Below are positions 46,102-59,155 of a DNA stretch of 64,000 nt, piece after piece. The translations under genes were made by a program, and so were the position numbers. The notes below the pieces were generated by a model. That model was not told the DNA's origin. It saw only the letters and a list, made by a program, of their open reading frames with translations, and made no database searches. The stretch is from Diadema setosum (taxonomy: Eukaryota; Echinodermata; Echinoidea; Diadematoida; Diadematidae), in the NCBI RefSeq assembly GCF_964275005.1, contig NC_092702.1:3597501-3661500 (forward strand). The letters are read 5' to 3'. Each line of letters opens with the position of its first letter. The first letter of the stretch is position 1.

Positions 46102-47941
46102 CAGACACCAAGATTTATTTCACCTGCAATTTCTGGCGATTTCTCTCTGGAAGATCTCGTACATCGGAATTGCTCAGGATTTTTTTTTTTTATATGATGA
46201 CGACTAAGATTACAAAGATTGCGTGTGTGTGTTCGTTTTTACATCTTAAACGTACATTAAAATTCTTTTGACGAAAGGAGTTTCTTGAACAGTTTGCGAG
46301 CATATTTAGGAGCGATAGAGGCTTTAAGTCAGAGATCTCGACTGTTGAGCATTAGTGTGTATAAACCAAGATCTTCTCGACATCACAATGCATCGTCAGT
46401 GAATCCGGCGTGTGATAAACATTGACAAGGCATGGCAGATATTGTGTCATGGGATAGAACGCATATTTACTCATCGTGATGCGATGTACAGTATAGACTT
46501 TCCAAATCAGGAGGTAAGCGCGATATTAATGTCAAATATCCATCCTTTTCATGATAAAACTAGGTGTTGCGATAGTCGCCCATGATAATATACCAAACGT
46601 ATAGCACTATAAAAGACATACACGAAAGATCTAAGAGCAAGCACTGACGTAGACTTGCGTAGAATTCTTTAATTAAAGGAAGTCCGTGACCTACTATTAC
46701 TCGAGCTATGCATAATGAAGATAACTTGAAAACCCTCTTTGATAGGTTGTTACCAAACTGTTACCATGGCGACTGCACTCGCAACTTGCAGTGGGCTTTG
46801 TATTTGTTATGGAAGAGGTCGTCAAAGGGCGCGAACATTGGCGTCAGAAGACTAAAGGATAACTCGCTTAGGATATGCCCCCCCCCCCCCCCCAGCGGAA
46901 AAAGAAAAAGGAATAAAGGTTTATCAACATTTTCGTAAAGTGTAAGGATAATGCTCTTTGGACACTTCAGCATGAGATCTGTTAGGTTCGAATCTTGCCA
47001 GGACAAGGGACTTCTTAAATCAAGGTGGTTGTATAAGATGTGCAATGATAATAGTTACTGACATTCTTGGCTGCTGCTCTAAAGTTTATTGACTATAATA
47101 ATTTCTGCTTTTGACCTTTTTCAGCTTACGTTCATTGCAAACCTCACCTAACTGGCCCAAGATGCTTTGAACCCACCATTCCATTATTATACAATTGTGC
47201 CTGAATGTGAACGTGGCAATGCTAGGTAATAATGCCAGCAGCTAGAGCCCTCTTGGAGAACAGTACTTACACTGAAGAGGATATACTCTGAGCAAATAGA
47301 AACATGTCTCCTTCATTTCCAGCAATTTGAATTTGATATCATGAGAATTGATGTGCAGTATTGTTAATTCACAATATTTTTCTTCGTTACTATACAGTAC
47401 ATCGTATATGATATGGTGTCATTATGTGTATGTAAATGTGTTTTGTATTTTTTTGGAAATGCAATGAAATAAAAGAAATGAAATGAAATATCATTACTGA
47501 AGTTTCGAGTGAGCCACCATCTTCCGTAGATATTATTTAAACTATGATCTGATGATGCGAACTGACGATGGTCAGTGCGTTGGTCACTTATCTCTGGACA
47601 ACGTGCGTGTGGGTGCATATAGCGTGGGCAGTTGATAAAACCAGCAGATGGTTCAAACCACGCACTCAAAGAGTCGAAATCATAAAACTACAAACCGTCT
47701 AGTGCTTCAGTATTCACCTATCGTTTAAAGGCTCAGTCACTGACGTCTAGATGGTCAATCGTTAACGAAAATTCTACTGCTGACTGCGCGTCCATATGGT
47801 CAAGTGGGCATAATGAAATTGGAAGTGTTCAATGTTGGGTGTTTTTTTTTTCTTGCAAGCCTCGATTGTATTACTTTTTACGTCAGAGCTGCCATGTCCT
47901 TGCTTATCCCTTTCCAAAGATGGCATGCACAGGGTGCACGT

Positions 47942-48175
47942 CACGAGCTCGACACCCACGAGTCATACAGCCCACGAATCATACAGCCCATGAGCTAGAC
48001 ACTAATAGTGATCAATGCCCACGGGCTCAACACCAGCTAAAATAGGCATATACGAGCTTTACGCTCCCCGAGCTAGACACCAAGAAAATAAGGCCCATGA
48101 GATCAACTATAGGCAAACGAGGTTCAATCTCTAACTCGTGGTCCCTATGACTCGTGGGTGTGTATGAGCTCGTGG
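47942..48175. mobile_element. Inverted-repeat element with CACGAGCTC ends, copy 1
   Basis: Left CACGAGCTCGACACCCACG, continuing AGTCATA, is the imperfect reverse complement of right TATGACTCGTGGGTGTG, continuing TATGAGCTCGTGGG. CCCACGAG/GAGCTAGACAC modules repeat between. A related copy in the opposite sense lies at about 62328-62570. Confidence 0.6.
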
Positions 48176-49721
48176 GATGACCGCCATACACCGACCAATT
48201 TCAGATTAACTAGTACGAAATCTGGCAAAGATGCTCACCAGATGATATTCACAGACTGATAATGGTTCAGCCAAAAATGACGAGATTACCGTATTGGTTG
48301 TTTGTACTAGAATCCTTATCGACGATATTGCCAAATGTATTTCCACGAGAGGCTGCTTTAATGCACGCACAATGATGGCGTTGGTACTTCAATTGGAGAA
48401 CTATTAATACTCACCTCCGAGGCAATAAACATATGCGGAAAGACCTGATGTATAGGACAATGCTGCGCACGCTGATGCCAATAATGACTTCATCTGGTCT
48501 CATCGAAAAGCGCACGGAAAGGGACCTTTCCCTCAACCCCTCCCCATTTTTTGTCCTCTCTTTCAAAATGCCCTTCCGCTTAACCTTCCCCTGTATCCCT
48601 TCGCCGCTATCCCCTTTCCCCATCCTCCCTTCAATCGCTACATTTCTTTTTCCCGCCATCCATTCTCTTTCCCCTCCAACCTCTCCAATCCCTCTCACTA
48701 TTGTCTCCGTCTCCTCCTCTCTCACCCCCACCTCCCTCTCCCCTTCAATCGATCCCCCTCTCTCTTCCATCCTCTTTTACTGCCCCCTTTCTTCTCTCGT
48801 CTCCATGTCCCCACCCCTCCCCCCCCCCATAAAAAGGGAATAAATTAGTCAGCATTTTGAATGTAATGTACATAAATTCCATCATCTCGCAATTCCGTCA
48901 CCAGATGGTATACACACAAGGGCCGTGTATCACGTGAGATGCAATGTCGCCACGAGACGAAAGTCTAGTGAAAGGGCAAACAAACAAAGCAACATGAAGT
49001 ATGTGATCGAGTAGGTGTGGGGGGTCTTCAACATCGATTCCATGGTATTGACTTTCATGTTGATATTAAAGGAGTAGATCAGCTCTAGGAAAATGCAAGA
49101 AAAAGTCGACAGACATATTTGACTACAGGCAACGATCATAACATGGGGTAAACGAGGGGCTAAAATTAAATGATATATACACTTATTGCCTGACCGCATT
49201 ATTCTAAATAATCATTTGTTGTGGTTCTTGCAAGAGGAAATTGGTGTTTAAGTATTGATTGAAGGGTGACCTTTTTCCTCGTTTTCCTAGAAAGTTCTAA
49301 TCACTTTATCAATTGATGTTGTCCTTTCCACTTCTTCAGTACGGCCGACAAGGATGATTTAGAAATACGGAATTGAGATTTCATTACAATTCCTTTCATT
49401 GTCGCAACTACCTGTTTCACATCATTCTTTACGACTTTACACTGTCCTCTGATTTTATACTTGTGGCGTTGAGGAGGAGGGTAAAAGTCGGACAAAACAG
49501 CAACTAAGCTTTCCTAATCGAACAGAAAAACCATGATTTAACAACTTTAACGGAACAGCTGTATATAGTCCAATAAAATGACGCCCAAGCCACATAATGC
49601 TTTTATCAAAATATCGTGAAAATGATTGGAAAAAATATTCACAAACACTAGAACAACTTCGTATGATACATAAAACGTGAAGATGCAACATTTTGCTGAG
49701 AACAGCTACATGGAAGACAAG

Positions 49722-49758
<37 letters not shown>

Positions 49759-52700
49759 GTTGTTGTTGGTTTTTTATGCTGACTGGGCTTCCCTTCAAAT
49801 TCTTTCTGGTTGATTTTTTTTTTACTCTTTTTTTCAGCAAACGTTTCTATGTTATAAATGCCAAGAAATTAATTAATCAAGAATTAAGAAATTAATGATG
49901 CAGATCAGTGAGCATTCTGTCATAAATTAAAGAATTTGACGGCAAAAAATCAATCACCATTAACTTTTCTGAACATTTCCGCGATGGCTTCAGCTCGACA
50001 TGCAAGGAGCAAAACTTTTTTTTCACGGGCTGTCTCGACTAATATCCACATTAATCTGTCTCGTTTGACGTGAGCAAACACAATTTGTGCCTTCAAGACT
50101 CTGCAATTCTCTTTTTTGTTTTCCTTCTTTTAGTTCAGAGTTCATTATTGATAAATAAATGATTTTTTGCTTCAACGCGCCTTATAACTTGGAGCAGAAT
50201 ATCGGTTGACATTTCGGCAAATGTTCGCGAAAAAAAAAATCGTCAATTATTCAAAGTGTGTATCGAGCTCCAAAGTCCTGTTAACACGGCATATTGCTAA
50301 AACAGTCATGGTAAATTAAACGACTGATATCGCATACCAATAAGGAAACGCCTGCACTGACTGGCCCTGTTTGATATGATCTCAATCAAATTACTGACGT
50401 ATGCTGACGGAAGCTGACCGCCGTGAACGATTGAACAATTTCATTAAAAGAAATATGAACATGATGAATATTTGATTCAATATCAAGGAATATACTGGGT
50501 TTTTTTTTTTTTAAATAGAAATGAGCTAGGTTCATGGCGTGCCAATGAATACAGGTCTGCATTACATTATCACTTTTCCAAACATCATTCCAAACAGAAG
50601 ACAGAACGCATTGATAAAAGTTGTCATCTCCTTGTCTCGATGTAATAAGTGATATATCAGGTCTAATGTGATTGGATGACTACAGATAAAGGCAATTACG
50701 ACGATAATTATCATTCAATCTATGAAAAATATAAAAATTATAATCAGTTTGACTGATGTATTATTTGGTATCAATATTACATCACTGCCATTCTCTCAAA
50801 ACAATCGCATTGAAATTCTAAGCAACATTTCTTTTTTGTTTTGTTTTACACGGAAGTGATAAAGAAACGACTAAAGGAACAATTTGTGTACGATTAAAAA
50901 AAAGACAATATAGGAATCTGGCTTGATATTCTAGAGATGGGAATCGATAACATTTGATAGAGTTAATATCACATTTTCATGAAACAAAATAAAGTTACCA
51001 GGGGAAGATAAACTTTCCTTCCCTCTGATTCAACAAGATAAATTTGTTAGTAAAAAGAGAATTTACTCGTAATCCCGAAGAAAAAAAAAGGAAATTAAGC
51101 TGTACATTATTCATGTTGGTGTTGACAACACCAAGGTGTTACACTACGGCATAAGTTTAACAGTGGACGATGCTTTAACACGGGATGGCTTCCGACCTCG
51201 CCTATTTCACAAGATCAGTGATGTAGAGGGTAAATAGAGAAAGAGGAAGAGAGAGCATAGAATAAATGAACAAAAAGTAATTTCGTTTGAATCATGAGAT
51301 ATGGAGGACACGTTATTCACCCTCGTTTTCCCGTGTGTAATTAAATTCCATTACCTATATTACAAAAATAACGTTTTTACCATGCCATGGTTCTACATCT
51401 AGGAAGGATCCAAGGTTTGTTGGTAAAAATTCACCTGCAGACGTTGTCTTTTTGGTCTCTCTCGGACCTGGATGCTCGTATGGAAAGTCCGTCGTCAATT
51501 ATTTAGATAACATCCATCATTTCAACGATCGCCTTCGCAAAAATGAAACCTTCGCTGTTAAAAAGAACTGAATGAATACGAGAGTGTGACGGTCTTTCAA
51601 TATTCAGGTCGAAGGAATCCAATCCAGGGCCAAGATTTGCCTTTTCAATAATCTTCCCCTCTCTCCCTCTCTTGCTCACCCGCTCTCTCTCTCTCTCTTT
51701 ATATCTTCACCTCTTTCTCTTTCTTTCTGTATTTTTTGATACCAAACAAGAAATTGCAGTAAAGGCGAAACGTGAATGATTAGACATTCTACTGATTATA
51801 TATTATATCATGTGAGCAGCAGTCATTTTAAGTTGAATTTCCTTCAGTTATTTGCAGAATGAAATAACACAAATTCAACCACTTCGCTCCAACGGCATAG
51901 ATGGAGATAATTTGCCAGCATCTGCACCATTCATATGGTGAGTCTGGTTTGTATGAGCGATGCTAGGATCGTATAGCAACTTCTTGTATCAACATCCAAT
52001 CAGGAAGCAGGATTCCTGTCATTACCACGACAAACACTTGCCATGGTAGCAAGAGTTGCTGTCATAGCAACTTTGTATGAAGTGGAACCTGATTCTATAT
52101 TATCCAGTAGTCTCTTACACAGTATATAACACAGACGAGCACACACACACATACACACAGAAATGCGCACAAACAAACAAGCAAACACACAAAACATAAT
52201 TATACACACACAAAAGGCCTGATATGTCGAACATAAAAAAAAAAAAAAAAATGCCCGTAAGAAATAACAGTCGATGACTAAAACCCGGGTCCACGTCTTT
52301 TTGTTTTCTTTTTGTATCTGATTGTATTTGGTGCTTGTGTGTGTGTGCGTGTGTGCGTGTGTGTATGTGTGTGTCTGTGTGTATGTTTGAATTCATTATG
52401 CTTAATTGATATCTTTATGAATGAAATATTCTGTCCTAATCCACGGCCATTTCGGACATCTTTGTTGGGGTATGGGGAGCCCATATAGAAAAGAGAGAAA
52501 TATAGAGAAATTGAATACACTGACGGATTATTATTTTTTCTTTTTTTTTTTAATCTATGACTGCAAAAACAGTTCCGCGATGAAATATTAATTTTTTTCA
52601 CCATCACTTCACAGTTCAAACCTGGATAAAATCACGTCGTGCGTTTCTTCTAAATTGCCTGGATGTGACTTTTACCCTTTAATGGCAAAAATTCATTTCG

Positions 52701-52911
52701 GTTCTGCTTTCTTTCGATATTATAAAGAGATATACCGACTTCGTGAAGTATTTGCGGAGAGAGGTTTTGCACGTTATGAATATTTGAACGGTAGTTCGTT
52801 CACCACAGAATATATATTTTATCAATAGGCTATACTCCATCAACTTCAACTGAGATGCAGACCAAAATCATAAACACACACAAATGCACACAAATATAAT
52901 CATATATATTT

Positions 52912-52990
52912 CTATGTATGTATGTATGTATGTATGTATGTATGTATGTATGTATGTATGTATGTATGTGTGTGTATGCAAGTATGTATG
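52912..52990. repeat. (TATG)n microsatellite
   Basis: About 18 tetranucleotide units with a few interruptions, the second long TATG tract in this window. Confidence 0.9.
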
Positions 52991-53813
52991 TAATCTATAT
53001 AATTTGTTTGTTTTTTTTACACACTGTTAGTGCATAGTATTGCACTTGTTTTGAGTATCTGGATGTCCACGAATTTAGATAATGTTATATATATATTATA
53101 TTCTTGACTATAGACGAGAGACAAGTGAATGTCGACCAAAAAGAAGAGAGAGTGGCATTGGTCTGAATTTCTCACGTGGAAGGGGAGGTCGTGAGAGATA
53201 GTTATCGTGTGGAAACAAAACAAAGCATACTAGTGAAGCTTGAGAACAGATATTAGGGATACATTTTGAAAGGAATAGTGTAATCATAAATCAGAGGGTG
53301 TCTAGGCGTCTAGAAATTTGGGCCATCAATGCCGACTCGATTGCAGACATAGGGGTCATGAATATTCTATAATACGATCACTTACATGAGTGCAAGAGAA
53401 ATATATGAAGGGTTCCCCGATAACAATGCTTGAGAATGAACACTGTCATCACCATAGCAACCTGTTCTCGCATTTATAGCAATGACTGATGGAGATGTTG
53501 GTGGTTTGCGGGTTAATTTTCACGATGCCCTAGCGAACCCGGTGAGGCATCATCGTCCTTTTTTTTTTTAAGCTTGGCTAAAGGGATCAAATCCGTCAAG
53601 TCTAACAAGAGACTGGAAATGATGCTGACATTTGTATTCATTTTCGATTTCATATCGTCACGCGCTCGAACCGTGTGAAAGACGGACGAAATTGTTGTTC
53701 CTTCGTTCTCACTTATCTTTTTCATGATTATTATGCACTTTCTCAATACACCAAGAGCATTCGTTTAATCTTGAGGAATTAAAATTAATTGAGTTGTGTA
53801 AGGATATCCCCAA

Positions 53814-53816
<3 letters not shown>

Positions 53817-53848
<32 letters not shown>
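53817..53848. repeat. Poly-A tract, 32 bases
   Basis: An unbroken A-run. No retroposed gene is recognised upstream. Confidence 0.85.
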
Positions 53849-53850
<2 letters not shown>

Positions 53851-56078
53851 AAGGAGACATGAAAAAACGAAATGAGACATAACAGAAAGAATGCACTTGA
53901 AGTACTTTTCAACAATTACTAAATAGCTTTTCCTTGTTTTTAAAGCTTATTAATGTTAAGAGAAGACAACCATGACCTGCATACAGAAATCGAAGCAATC
54001 AGTTTCATTTTCTATTTGTAACAGTAGGAAGTCCTCAAAAAGCGATGTAACTAATACGCAAAGAGACAGTGTCTGAGGGAGGCTATATAGCAGATGGTCA
54101 AATAGAAACAGACCATTACTGTCATAAAGAGCGGTATATTCATGATGCATGAGACGAAGGAATAAAATGGAGAGGTAACGAGACCTAATGAAGTCAAAGA
54201 AATGAATGCGTGTGTTGGAGAAGCAGAGGTACATTTCCCGTAACCTTCCTTTACACCTTTGGCAGCTTTACACCATCATCCCTTCTGTGTTTCGTTGTCA
54301 TGGAAACAACTTTAAGGCACTGCATTCCCGGCGACATCGCGATAAAGATATCCGCATGCATGGCAATTTGTTTTGTCATAAACCCCTGAGAGTGCTTCGT
54401 TCACACGGAGTGACGTAATGTAAGCATCACTCTAAAGGTTATTGTTGCATGAAGATTATCATGTATTTAAACTGATTTGTTCCCGTTCCAGCCCTTTAAG
54501 GTTGATACTTTCACGTTCTCCATATGACTTCCAATTTTATCTATTTGCGTGTCTCGCCCGGCAGTAAATTCCCTGAATTCGATAGCATCGAGGTTTGACG
54601 ACTCTATTCGATGACATTTACTGGTGGCAGACAGGCAGGAAAGACACGAGAGAATGTGTGATAAAGTTTAGAATTGGTGGGTAAAAAAGGGGGCATAAAT
54701 CTAATGAGTGTCATTTTCGGGAACTCTGCGAAGAATCAGCGATGGGTACAGAGATAACCTGACGGGGTTAGATTCCGGGCGAGGGTGCTTCCCTACCCCC
54801 ATACCATTTTATTTTCTTCTGCGTTAATGGCATGATAAAGATTTCTTGTGCGTGTTCCCCTATCTGGAGGAATTTGTTGACCAACTCAAGTTTCACTGTT
54901 GGTCGTAATTCCTTTGCTATTTATTTCACAAGATTGTCAACAATCCTACAGATATTTGAAGTGATAGACCCTCTATCATCATCGCGTGAAAAGCTAATAA
55001 GAAAAGTGGTATACACTCAATTTGTCGCACTGAACAATGGTTTCGCGAATAAAGAAGCACGTGATATACTAACTGAAAAGCTTGATAAAAAGTCAGCACT
55101 AACTGACATTCAAAAGGTGAGAGGTCAACGTCAAGAATACAATACAGACATTTACCAACTGCGTGGAGAGACTTCAATACATACTGTCTTGTTAGCCAAG
55201 TCAACCTAAAGCGTATAATAGGGACGAGAAGAGAAGTAATATATTCTGCCAATAAATCCTATTGCCACAAAAGTCATAATAGTGGTAAAGGAAGGAATTT
55301 GACGTGTTGGGGACACAGCGTATTCGGTGATTGATTGATTTCGTTGTCAATTGATGGACAAAATATAAAGAAGAAATATACCGTCTACAAAAATAAGAAC
55401 AGACAAAACTGTGAGATACTAAAAAGTCAATGCTCTCCGTCTAATTTTGCTTACCCTCACTAGAAGTGTCTTCTACGAGGTAAAGACCTTATTATGGCAA
55501 CTGGGCGTGTTTTGGGCAGGGAATATCTCTACTTTTGCTCTTGTTTTTCTCTTTTTCTCTCTTTCTGCCGCTACTTCCCTGCTCTCAGAATAAGAGCCTT
55601 ATAATCATCATAACAGCGGGAAACTAACACCCACGCACTGCACGAAAGTCATCTCCGGCTTATCACGTGATCTACGAACGTACGCGTCTGACAGAGTCGC
55701 GACGCCAGAGGTTTTATCGCTGAATGTATCATTCAAGCTAATTCTCATACATGCACGCGGTATCAACGTTCTGATAGACCTCACTGTGTCTTCTTGATCT
55801 AGCAGAAAACCGCAGCGAAGACACGACCATGAATATAAAATCCCATTGTCCTGCTTTGCATAAAACCCCTGCTCCTTCTTTTGCCTACTAGACGTCGCTT
55901 TTAATGAAAATAACTTTAATCACTTCTACAGGTTTACAAGACCAACAACAAAAACAAAGTTACAAATGAATTTATGTTGTATGTTTAAACACAAATCTTA
56001 TATTTGTCATTGTGTGATACAAATGTTTTTAAAATGTATGTTTATGAAGATCATGAATTATGAAAGTTTCCAAGTACC

Positions 56079-56286
56079 TGTACGAGCTGAAATTTTCGCG
56101 GTGGTTGTATTTTCGCGAACTTCGCGAATCGCCTTTGAACCGCGAAAATAACAACACGCGAAAATAACAACGTGCGAACAGATAAGCACAGTTAGATCTC
56201 GCAACCGCGAAATTAACAACACGTGAAAATGTTCTCCTAGTAGCAATTCGCGAAAATATCTGTACGCGAAAATTTCAGCTCGTACA
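56079..56286. mobile_element. 208-bp miniature inverted-repeat element rich in TTCGCGAA
   Basis: 56079-56100 and 56265-56286 are perfect 22-bp reverse complements beginning TGTACGAGCTGAAATTTTCG. The interior carries repeated CGCGAAAATAACAAC and TTCGCGAA subterminal motifs. No coding capacity. Confidence 0.78.
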
Positions 56287-56714
56287 GCACTGGGAGATGA
56301 CCAAAGCATTTTTAAGACCGTTGTCCCACACGTCGTGTGCGTATGCTGTCATTTGTTTGAATACGAAATCTCGTCAAGTGAAATGTTAGTTTGTCAGTCG
56401 TGGTGATACCCGTGTACGAGCAGACAAAATTGACTTAACTACATCTCTTCTCCATGCACGAAGGGAAAAAACAAACACGCGCGTCCGCCATCTTCTGACT
56501 CAAATCCTCTCCAGCCGGTACTTACCATGACTGTTCAACTCTCAAGAGTGCAGACGGAACCGGTTGAAAAAAGAGGTCAATATCATCGGTAGGAAAACAC
56601 GTGGGAGAGATGAATTATGCAGTGGACAGTGTGAGCTTCAGATTGGGATCATAAATCCCATGATAATGTGGATTTCATGGAATTAACTGAAGAACTGTTG
56701 TTGCTTATTTGATG

Positions 56715-56890
56715 AAACACGGGCTCTCAGCAGTGAGGTCAATGGTTCGAATCCCCTGGCAGTACGCGGTTGTGTCCTTTAATAAACAAGGCACTTTATC
56801 CTCATTGTATATAATCCTTTGGACTATAAAGACGTCTCAATTCCGCGGTACCCTGGTCAAGGACATCCGAGTGTTTTTTCCGTGGCCATG
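56715..56890 (+). mobile_element. tRNA-derived SINE-like element
   Basis: A perfect B-box GGTTCGAATCC at 56744-56754 follows an A-box-like GGGCTCTCAGCAGTGAGG at suitable spacing. Downstream GCGGTTGTGTCC...AAGGCACTTTATCCTCATTG matches the fragment at 29850 in P5CS intron 13. A GTGGCCATGC segment and a G-run (56951-56972) follow. Confidence 0.6.
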
Positions 56891-58784
56891 CACGTTAACA
56901 AAAACAAGATCCTATGCCAATCCACCAGGCAACAGTCTTCCCGTTTTGCTGCGGGGGGGGGGGGGGGGGGGGTAGACATTCTGTATCTGATATCAAGTTA
57001 GAGAAAAGACTTACCAAACACATAAGAAACCACTGCTTCATCTCATTTACAATCAGTGTATTGATTTCATTCATCCATCTATAATATGCATTTTTTGTTT
57101 TAAGTTCTGCGAATTACTACCTCCGTCATTTGATCCACGATGCCGAACAAAATGACGAAACTTCAACATCTTCAGTAGATCGGCTAAGTGGTGGCGTGCT
57201 GGCATGGACCCGCGTGCTTTTTCAACCCCACTGATTTTCTCACTGCATTCAACAGCTCCGTTCGGTAACATCTATCCCGTTGTAATTTTCCCTCGTTGTC
57301 CCCACTTAACATCGCAGGATGTGTGGCAACCCGATACTGCCCTTCTTCCTTTCCCGCGGGGAAAGAGATTGCGCGCTAAAGAGTCTCCGGCATGGGAGTC
57401 GTCTGCCGGGATCGTCTGCCTTTGAATTCAGATCGGTCTGAAGGGCGCTCGATGGTGAGCGGACGAAAGAGTCCTCTTCATGCTAACTTAGCTCTGACTA
57501 CATTCAAGCATCATTCTAATAGTTTGCCTGAACAATAAGCCAGTTCGAAGTAAGCGCATGGGCACATTGGTCTGAATGACCGTGTTTTTTTTTCTCAGTT
57601 TGTTAGGGGCACTTAACTCGTTTTAGAGCAACAATGCGTAAGCTTTGCATAAGAATTTATGGAATTCATTGATCCCGTTAAAAGAATTAAGAATTAACTT
57701 GCGTAGCAGATGGGAAAGCATCCAGTTCATTATTTTGTATTGAATGTATTAACAATCTCTTTCTACTGATAATTGCCAAATACTACTTTTGCTATCAGAT
57801 GGATGTGCTGGCAAGCAGCACTTATAAGAATTACATGAATGATCATTACATTACAGATGATTATCCCAGTGAGTTTAAAAACCAACATGCCTGTTGGTAC
57901 GAATGACCTTTCTTCTGCTCATGCGCAAAGTGGAACTGCGAACTGGCTTATATCGACACAAGCCACAAAGCACGTAAGGCTCTATATCCGCAACAGACAG
58001 CAAACTATAAACAACCATAGAAAGGTACTCATTCCCCCCCCCCCCCTCTTCGTCTTATAATACCGCTTCAAGGCAAGGACAACAGATTTTAGTCATTCCA
58101 ATGTAATAGGACGTACCGATAAGAAATACAATATGACTGCGATGAAAAGGTGGCACATCAGGAAGTGAAATACAAAATATTAAATTCGTACGTAATATAC
58201 ACAAGGTGCAGATAATACAAGAAATAAAACATAAATTATTTGAAAATATCATATCACCTTTGTTGTCAATAATAGGTTTATACGACAAAGAACACGACGT
58301 ATAGTACATATAGGTAGTATCGGATGACTTGTCCCCTGCTCCAGGGGCCCGGATTAGGTTCGCTGAGTACGCTATGCCATTCATCACGTGCCATTTCCTG
58401 CAAGCGATGACCACTTAAATGGCGACCCACTTCTGATGTGCTTTATCGAAGAAAAGAAAATGCTAAGCCCTATCTCTTAGAAATCCTCGTGAAGAGTACA
58501 TGGCCAGCAGAGGCAGATGTACTGAATCAGAGCGATTGCATTTATTCTTGCTGATTGAGTACCAGCATAATCCAACTTAACGGGGTGGCGATGTTTTGTG
58601 AGAACAAGACAACTCCACTGACATGTGTTGAAGATGACCTCCACTACTTTGCTGGTATTAAAGGGCATATCATAATCTTGTCCAGGTGCAAGTCACAAGT
58701 GTTTTTTTTTTCCTGACAGAAACTAAGATATCATCATGAACAAACTACTTCCGAGTCAAAGAACACTCATATTTTGATCATAAG
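56891..58784. other. Non-coding, no gene seen
   Basis: It contains a G-run of about 22 (56951-56972) and a C-run (58036-58046). The somewhat GC-richer stretch 57180-57430 has short open frames on both strands without recognisable family features. Confidence 0.35.
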
Positions 58785-59155
58785 AACTTAAAGGGGAAGG
58801 CTAGTAACTGATCAGTGGGAATCAGTGGAAATGCTGGGAGTTGATTGTTCCAATCCTTATGGGATTCATTCAAGAGTTCATTGTATATCTATTGTTGTGT
58901 GAAAATGATTTGCTTCAGAATGGTCTCATATTCAAGTAATGTGCAGTTTAATGCTTCCAGGTTAGCGTCCCTGGTCAGTGACGGAGCATTAATCTGCACA
59001 TTACTTGAATATGAGACCGTTCTGAAGCAAATCATTTTCACACAACAATAGATATACAATGAACTCTTGAATGAATCCCATAAGGATTGGAACAATCATC
59101 TCCCAGCATTTCCACTGATTCCCACTGATCAGTTACTAGCCTTCCCCTTTAAGTT
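58785..59155. repeat. Giant near-perfect palindrome: 171-bp arms, 29-base spacer
   Basis: Left arm 58785-58955 and right arm 58985-59155 are reverse complements with three mismatches by eye (about 98 percent). The outer edge is AACTTAAAGGGGAAGG, placing a TTAA just inside each end, as in the 10565-12205 family. Plus- and minus-strand frames across it (58845-59051, 58889-59095) give almost the same peptide because of the symmetry; neither resembles a known protein. Confidence 0.92.

Larger units (their letters stand above)
48176..56078. other. Non-coding, no gene seen
   Basis: No exon with recognisable homology. A pyrimidine-rich strand (about 48520-48830) gives long open frames on both strands with biased composition (Glu/Arg/Gly or Pro/Ser) and is rejected as coding. 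Microsatellites are at 49725-49755 (GT), 52330-52385 (GT), 52912-52990 (TATG), and a 32-base A-run is at 53817-53848. The 125-codon plus-strand frame at 54832-55209 has no recognisable domain. Confidence 0.4.

Noticed and set aside
48411..48843. Frames of 119 and 136 codons at 48.4-48.8 kb
   Set aside because: The region is a pyrimidine-rich strand giving Glu/Arg/Gly or Ser/Pro bias; no homology. The minus-strand donor-like GAG|GTGAGT at its edge does not follow a TM1/TM2-like peptide, so it is not taken as a missing GPCR exon.
35177..53848. Search for CRISPR-like regularly spaced repeats among the many tandem tracts
   Set aside because: All are microsatellites without unique spacers; the window is eukaryotic.
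54832..55209. 125-codon plus-strand frame
   Set aside because: No recognisable domain, no supporting splice or start context, and a shorter frame of similar quality on the opposite strand.
56500..56580. Minus-strand donor-like CATG|GTAAGT with a nearby AAGATGGCGG sequence, as a first exon of the GPCR
   Set aside because: No coding potential or receptor-like peptide; it could be a non-coding exon but nothing ties it to the receptor.
58845..59095. Two near-identical 68-residue peptides on opposite strands, looking like a gene duplicate
   Set aside because: They are the two arms of one palindrome read in opposite directions, not two genes.
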